NCBI RefSeq assembly: GCF_006483455.1
Contig: NZ_PPPU01000041.1
Location: forward strand, 1-58,924
DNA: 58,924 nucleotides
Source of the DNA: Methylomonas koyamae
Lineage (GTDB): Bacteria > Pseudomonadota > Gammaproteobacteria > Methylococcales > Methylomonadaceae
Reading direction: 5' to 3'
Part shown: positions 54,429 through 58,924 of the stretch, in pieces
How positions within the stretch are numbered: the stretch's first letter is position 1
Layout of the letters: the number at the start of each line of letters is the position of its first letter
Made by a program: the position numbers and the translations under genes
Notes under the pieces: generated by a model
What the model saw: only the letters and a program-made list of their open reading frames with translations
The model's database searches: none
What the model was told of the DNA's origin: nothing

Positions 54429-55952
54429 GTGCCCATTCTGCACTGGCTCAACAAAAACCAAGCCGTCAAAACCGTTAGCCAATGTGCTTACCGCTTGTTG
54501 GAAGAAGTGCCGGATTTGTCGTATGGCGATGCCGTTAACCGCAATATGCTGATTCAAGGCGACAACCTGGAAGCCTTGAAAGCACTGATTCCGTTCTACG
54601 CCGGCCAGGTCAAATGCATTTATATCGACCCGCCGTACAACACCCGTTCGGCCTTCAGCCATTACGACGACAATCTGGAACACTCGATTTGGTTGAGCAT
54701 GATGTACCCGCGTCTGGAATTGCTGCGCGAATTGCTCTCAGAAGACGGTAGCATCTGGGTATCCATCGACGACAACGAAGCCCATTATTTGAAGGTGATA
54801 ATGGATGAGGTGTTTGGGCGGGGGAATTTTGTAACATCGGTAATTTGGCGAAAAAATTACTCACCTAAATCAACCGCTAAACATTTTTCAGAGGATCACG
54901 ATTACATCATTGTTTACGCTAAAAATGGTGAACGTTGGATACCGAATTTAATGCCAAGAACTGAAAAACAAGATAAGGCATATAAAAACCCAGATAACGA
55001 CCCTCGCGGTCCTTGGAAACCAGGAGATCTTTCGGCTCGTAATTTTTACAGCCTTGGGACGTACCCAATTAAAACACCGAGTGGTCGCGAAATACCCGGT
55101 CCACCAAATGCCATGTACTGGCGAGTATCGCAGGACAAATTAAAGGAGCTCGATACTGATGGTCGAATTTGGTGGGGAAAGGATGGTTCGAATGTTCCAG
55201 CAATAAAACGATTTTTATCTGAGGTCAAACAAGGGCTTGTCCCTCAAACATGGTGGTCTTACGAGGAAGTCGGGCATACGCAAGATGCAAAAAAAGAAAT
55301 AGTATCTTTGTTTGGTGAGGACGTATTTGGAACCCCAAAACCTGAGCAACTGTTACAACGTATTTTGCATGTTGCCACCAACCCCGCCGACCTCATCCTC
55401 GACAGCTTCCTCGGCTCCGGCACAACCGCCGCCGTGGCCCACAAAATGAACCGCCGCTACATCGGCATCGAAATGGGCGACCATGCCCAAACGCACTGCC
55501 AGACCCGTTTGCAAAAAGTCGTCGATGGCGAACAAGGCGGCATTTCCAAAGCGGTCGATTGGCAGGGCGGCGGCGGCTTTCGCTTCTTCAAGCTGGGCCA
55601 ACCGGTGTTCGACGCCTACGGCAAGCTCAATCACGACATCAAATTCGCCGCGCTGGCCGCGCACATCTGGTACGCGGAAACCAAAACACCGCTGGCTAAA
55701 ACCGCTAATTCGCCGTTGCTGGGCGTTGACGACGGCACCGCCTACTATCTGCTGTACAACGGCATCCTCGGCGACCGCCGCCCGCAAGGCGGCAATGTGC
55801 TAACCTCGCGCGTACTGGCCGAATTGCCCGGCCTTGAAGACCATGCCGGCCCGGTCACAATCTACGGCGAAAGCTGCCGCTTGGGACCCTCACGCCTAGC
55901 CGAGCACAACATCACCTTTAAACAAATTCCTTACGACGTGAAGGCGTTGTGA
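54429..55952 (+). CDS. mod: type III R-M DNA methyltransferase (Mod), beta-class
   Basis: A 507-residue N6-adenine methyltransferase starting at GTG after AAGGAA. The catalytic motif D67PPY70 comes first and the SAM-binding FLGSGTT (328-333) second, the beta-class order of type III Mod. Between them (about 125-315) lies the target-recognition region, which is visibly AT-richer than both flanks. It methylates one strand of an asymmetric site that cannot be predicted here. The Res gene follows 155 bp downstream. Confidence 0.9.
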   Translation: MPILHWLNKNQAVKTVSQCAYRLLEEVPDLSYGDAVNRNMLIQGDNLEALKALIPFYAGQVKCIYIDPPYNTRSAFSHYDDNLEHSIWLSMMYPRLELLRELLSEDGSIWVSIDDNEAHYLKVIMDEVFGRGNFVTSVIWRKNYSPKSTAKHFSEDHDYIIVYAKNGERWIPNLMPRTEKQDKAYKNPDNDPRGPWKPGDLSARNFYSLGTYPIKTPSGREIPGPPNAMYWRVSQDKLKELDTDGRIWWGKDGSNVPAIKRFLSEVKQGLVPQTWWSYEEVGHTQDAKKEIVSLFGEDVFGTPKPEQLLQRILHVATNPADLILDSFLGSGTTAAVAHKMNRRYIGIEMGDHAQTHCQTRLQKVVDGEQGGISKAVDWQGGGGFRFFKLGQPVFDAYGKLNHDIKFAALAAHIWYAETKTPLAKTANSPLLGVDDGTAYYLLYNGILGDRRPQGGNVLTSRVLAELPGLEDHAGPVTIYGESCRLGPSRLAEHNITFKQIPYDVKAL

Positions 55953-55953
55953 A

Positions 55954-55977
55954 GCTCGTTCCCTTACAAGGACGAGC
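55954..55977 (+). terminator. hairpin between mod and res
   Basis: GCTCGT and ACGAGC pair around CCTT/AAGG, a stem of about 10 bp with one mismatch, right after the mod stop. It is followed by a poor T-run (GGTTTTG), so it is a weak terminator or attenuator and may lower res expression relative to mod. Confidence 0.4.
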
Positions 55978-56107
55978 CTGTGGTTTTGATTGGGTCTGGC
56001 GTGTAAGCGCCCAGTCTTCTATCGCCACAAAAAAATTATAAACGGGTATGGCTATTTTTATTCCTTCTACGCCAGATTGATTTAACTAATGCGGTAAGCA
56101 AATTCAT

Positions 56108-58801
56108 ATGCTGATTCTAAAAGGCTACCAACAACGCGCGATCGACACTCTGGACGACTTTCTGTCCAAGGCCCGCGACCGGCAAAATGTCACGGACGCT
56201 TACGCCGAAGCGTTGCAAGTGCAAGGGTTACCAACGTTGGCTTATCGGGATTATGGCTTTGCCGATGTGCCTTATGTGTGTTTCCGCATCCCCACCGGCG
56301 GCGGAAAAACCCTGCTGGCATCCCATGCCATCGTTACGGCGGCTAAAAGCTATCTGGATGCGGATTTTCCGATTACCTTGTGGCTGGTTCCCAGTAACAC
56401 CATTCGCCAACAAACCGTTGACGCGCTGAAAACGCCGGGCCATCCCTATCGGGAAAAACTGGATTTTGCCTTTAACCATCAAGTGCTGGTGTTGGACATT
56501 GACGAGGTCACGCAAATCCGGCCGCAAGACATCGGGCAGAAAGCCATTGTGGTGGTTTCGACCTTGGCCAACTTGCGCGTTAACGATACTTCGGGGCGCA
56601 AGGTCTATGCCTATCACGAAAACTTCGAGCCGCATTTCGCCAAGTTACCACCCCATCATTCGTATCTGGAGCGGCTGGAAAAGGTCAGCGAAGCCGACAT
56701 TCAGGAGGTGGGTTTAAGTGCTCATGAGCTCGGCAAGATTAAATACTCGTTTGCCAACCTGCTGGCCCTGCATCGACCACTGTTGATCGTGGACGAGGCA
56801 CATAACGCCAGAACCTCATTGACCTTCGACACCTTGCAGCGGGTGCATCCGGCCGCGATTATTGAATTTACAGCGACGCCAAACACAAGCCCGACCAACG
56901 GCAGCAACATTCTTTACCACGTCTCGGCGGCGGAATTGAAAGCCGAAGAGATGATCAAGCTGCCGATCATTCTGACCGAACATCAAAACTGGCAAGATGC
57001 GGTGCGGGATACCGTCATCACACGGAACAAACTGGCTCAGGATGCCCAGCAAGACGAGTCGTATATCCGCCCGATTGCCTTGCTGCAAGCCGAAGCCAAA
57101 AACGGCGAAGTGACCGTTGAGGTGTTGAAAGCCTATCTGACCGATGATTTACACATCGAAGCCGACACCATCGCCATTGCCACCGGTAACCAACGCGAGC
57201 TGGATGGCCTGAATTTGTTCGATTCCGCTTGCCCGATTGAATACATCATCACTATCGAAGCTTTGAAAGAGGGCTGGGATTGCTCGTTTGCCTATGTGTT
57301 TTGTTCGGTCAAGCAAGTCAGTTCCAGCAAGGATGCCGAACAATTGCTGGGACGAGTATTGCGGATGCCGTTTGCCCGGCGACGGGTGATTGAAGATTTA
57401 AACCGGGCCTATGCGCATTTGGCTACCAAGGGCTTTGCCAACGCTGCTAAGGAATTGACTGACAAGTTGATTGCGATGGGCTTTGAGGAAATGGAGGTCG
57501 CCGCGTTTTTGCGGCAGCAAACGCCGGTTGGCGACGGGCAAACCGATATTTTCGGCGGTGGTGGCGAAGTTTCCAAACCAGCATTGGCTTCTTTGGTGAT
57601 TGAATTACCCACCATGCCAGAACTGGATCATCTGGATGATGACGATAAACGTAAATTGGCGATTACCGAGGATAAAGATAACCAAAAAGTTATCGTTCGG
57701 GTTAATGGTGAAGCATCGGAAGCACTACAGCAAACTCTGATTAAAGCCGCCGGTAAGAAGCCTGCTCAAGAAGCCATCGCCCGCGATTTACGCATTCACA
57801 ATCAAAGCATCCAGGCGCAAAAATCGCCCTCGGAGCGTGGCGAAAGCTTTGGACAGTTGCCGCTGCTGTGTGCTTACATCCAAGACGAATTGGAACTGAT
57901 TGAGCCGGAAACTATTCTGGAAAACGGTCAGTTGAACTTGCTGGATTACCCGGCCAAATTGAATAACTTCCGGATACAGGAAACCAGCAACAGTTTTTCC
58001 ATCGATCTGGATGGTAAGGAAATTAGCTATCACATTGCCCAACAAAGCGAGGTGATTAACCTCAATGAAGATTTGTTGGATGTGACCGAACAAGACTTGA
58101 TCGGCTGGCTGGATCGAGAATGTAAGCAAGCCGATGTGATGCAGCGCGATCTGATCAAATTCAGCGCCTTACTGATCAACGATCTATTGCAGCAACCGAA
58201 CATCAATCTGACGGCGCTGGTTCGCAATAAATACCCCTTGTTACGGGCGGTCAGGGATTTGATCGGACTCTACCGCAAACGTGCGCAAAAAGCCGGTTAC
58301 CAGCAAACCCTGTTTGGCAATGAGGCACAAGTGGTGTTGACTGAGGAATTCGTTTACCGTTTCTCGCCGGAACACTACCCGGCACGACCGCCGTATTACG
58401 CCGGCCGCTACAAATTCCAGAAGCACTTTTTCCCGATTATAGAGGATTTGAAAGCCCAAGGTGAAGAGTACGAATGCGCCAAGGCGATTGATAGCCTGCC
58501 GGAAGTGAAATATTGGATTCGTAACTTGGTTCGCCGGGACCATGCCTCGTTTTGGCTGCCGTTGGCTCACAATCGTTTTTACCCGGACTTTATCTGCGAA
58601 TTGAAAGACGGCCGGATGCTTGTCGTCGAGTACAAGGGCGAAGCCTATGCCAGCAACGACGATTCAGCCGAAAAACGTGCGGTAGGAGAACTGTGGGCGA
58701 AATCCAGCCAAGGGCGTTGCTTGTTTATCATGGCGGTTGAGCAGGACGGCCATGGAAGAGATGTTAGGCAGCAAGTTCAGGATTTAATTACACAGAACTA
58801 A
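56108..58801 (+). CDS. res: type III restriction endonuclease subunit (Res)
   Basis: An 897-residue ATP-dependent helicase/nuclease. Walker A P62TGGGKT68, DEAH box Asp229-Glu-Ala-His232, EFTATPN motif III and QLLGRVLRM motif VI form an SF2 core. The C-terminal nuclease has the PD-(D/E)xK residues P826-D827 and E841-Y-K843. It cuts DNA after meeting two inversely oriented unmodified sites in complex with Mod. No strong ribosome site (GGTAAG). Length matches type III Res. Confidence 0.93.
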   Translation: MLILKGYQQRAIDTLDDFLSKARDRQNVTDAYAEALQVQGLPTLAYRDYGFADVPYVCFRIPTGGGKTLLASHAIVTAAKSYLDADFPITLWLVPSNTIRQQTVDALKTPGHPYREKLDFAFNHQVLVLDIDEVTQIRPQDIGQKAIVVVSTLANLRVNDTSGRKVYAYHENFEPHFAKLPPHHSYLERLEKVSEADIQEVGLSAHELGKIKYSFANLLALHRPLLIVDEAHNARTSLTFDTLQRVHPAAIIEFTATPNTSPTNGSNILYHVSAAELKAEEMIKLPIILTEHQNWQDAVRDTVITRNKLAQDAQQDESYIRPIALLQAEAKNGEVTVEVLKAYLTDDLHIEADTIAIATGNQRELDGLNLFDSACPIEYIITIEALKEGWDCSFAYVFCSVKQVSSSKDAEQLLGRVLRMPFARRRVIEDLNRAYAHLATKGFANAAKELTDKLIAMGFEEMEVAAFLRQQTPVGDGQTDIFGGGGEVSKPALASLVIELPTMPELDHLDDDDKRKLAITEDKDNQKVIVRVNGEASEALQQTLIKAAGKKPAQEAIARDLRIHNQSIQAQKSPSERGESFGQLPLLCAYIQDELELIEPETILENGQLNLLDYPAKLNNFRIQETSNSFSIDLDGKEISYHIAQQSEVINLNEDLLDVTEQDLIGWLDRECKQADVMQRDLIKFSALLINDLLQQPNINLTALVRNKYPLLRAVRDLIGLYRKRAQKAGYQQTLFGNEAQVVLTEEFVYRFSPEHYPARPPYYAGRYKFQKHFFPIIEDLKAQGEEYECAKAIDSLPEVKYWIRNLVRRDHASFWLPLAHNRFYPDFICELKDGRMLVVEYKGEAYASNDDSAEKRAVGELWAKSSQGRCLFIMAVEQDGHGRDVRQQVQDLITQN

Positions 58802-58884
58802 CCGATTTGCCATAGGAAAACGATCATAGATATAGGCAGAATGAATCGGCTAAATTGTTGGAAATTTATTCATGGCAGTATTCA

Positions 58885-58924
58885 GATTTAACTGCATTGG
58901 TTGAACAACCAATGCAGTTAAATC
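58885..58924. repeat. perfect 19-bp inverted repeat at the window edge
   Basis: GATTTAACTGCATTGGTTG (58885-58903) and its exact reverse complement (58906-58924) are separated by AA. There is no T-run after it inside the window. It lies 84 bp after res. It may be a terminator, a MITE/REP-like element or the end of a mobile element; it may extend beyond the window. Confidence 0.75.

Noticed and set aside
1-58924. CRISPR arrays, tRNA or rRNA genes
   Set aside because: No regularly spaced repeats and no tRNA- or rRNA-like sequence were seen on reading; a covariance-model search was not possible.
26684-58924. A single ICE spanning the relaxase genes to the recombinase and R-M genes
   Set aside because: The pxm block with ordinary genes lies between, and no matching attachment repeats were found at the two sides, so two separate insertions are more likely.

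Overview
The window looks like a chromosomal segment of a type I (gammaproteobacterial, Methylococcales-like, perhaps Methylomonas-like) methanotroph. Three things point there: a complete particulate-monooxygenase operon in the rare A-B-C order (pxmABC, 41043-43836) with its copper ligands present, a formaldehyde-activating enzyme gene (1449-1976), and a dense set of PAS/GGDEF/EAL signalling proteins. No rRNA, tRNA or CRISPR array was seen.

Layout. (1) 1-2426: small minus-strand genes, including a truncated DUF1269-like protein, a His-rich exported protein, a DUF2934 protein, a Mip/FkpA-type protein lacking its isomerase domain, fae and a rhodanese. (2) 2657-15560: a signalling block with a FixL/FixJ-like pair, two genes of unclear role, a REC-PAS-GGDEF-EAL protein with a HisKA_2-type kinase, a Crp/Fnr regulator and a diguanylate cyclase whose receiver domain has lost its phospho-acceptor Asp. 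(3) 15594-25489: an iron/oxidant-flavoured cluster (ferritin-like protein, fumC, HbpS/GlcG, rubredoxin-MBL, DCC protein) divergent from acnA, then another PAS-GGDEF-EAL protein. (4) 25490-26683: a gene-poor stretch with short repeats. (5) 26684-32953: part of an integrative conjugative element (lipoprotein, MOBH relaxase TraI, coupling protein TraD, DUF4400 membrane protein, exported nuclease), followed directly by an MBOAT/SGNH-like acetylation pair (32971-35392) and not by a mating-pore operon. (6) 35588-38764: toxin-antitoxin modules and gene debris, including a cold-shock pseudogene. (7) 38765-45118: a royal-jelly-type beta-propeller protein, a LysR regulator, pxmABC and an MFS transporter. 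(8) 45342-58924: a defence-like island with a short tyrosine recombinase, two very large tightly linked genes of unknown family plus a small partner (46181-53664), a VapBC module, a type III restriction-modification pair and a perfect 19-bp palindrome at the window edge.

The best candidate for an undescribed system is 46181-53664. It has a 1061-residue protein of no recognised family, then 5 bp later a 1289-residue SF2-like helicase/ATPase with a nuclease-like motif at its N-terminus that lacks the catalytic lysine, then a 135-residue protein. The set lies between a recombinase and a type III R-M system and is read from a promoter with an operator-like palindrome. Function is inferred from context only. 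All family names come from reading motifs; no database search was run.
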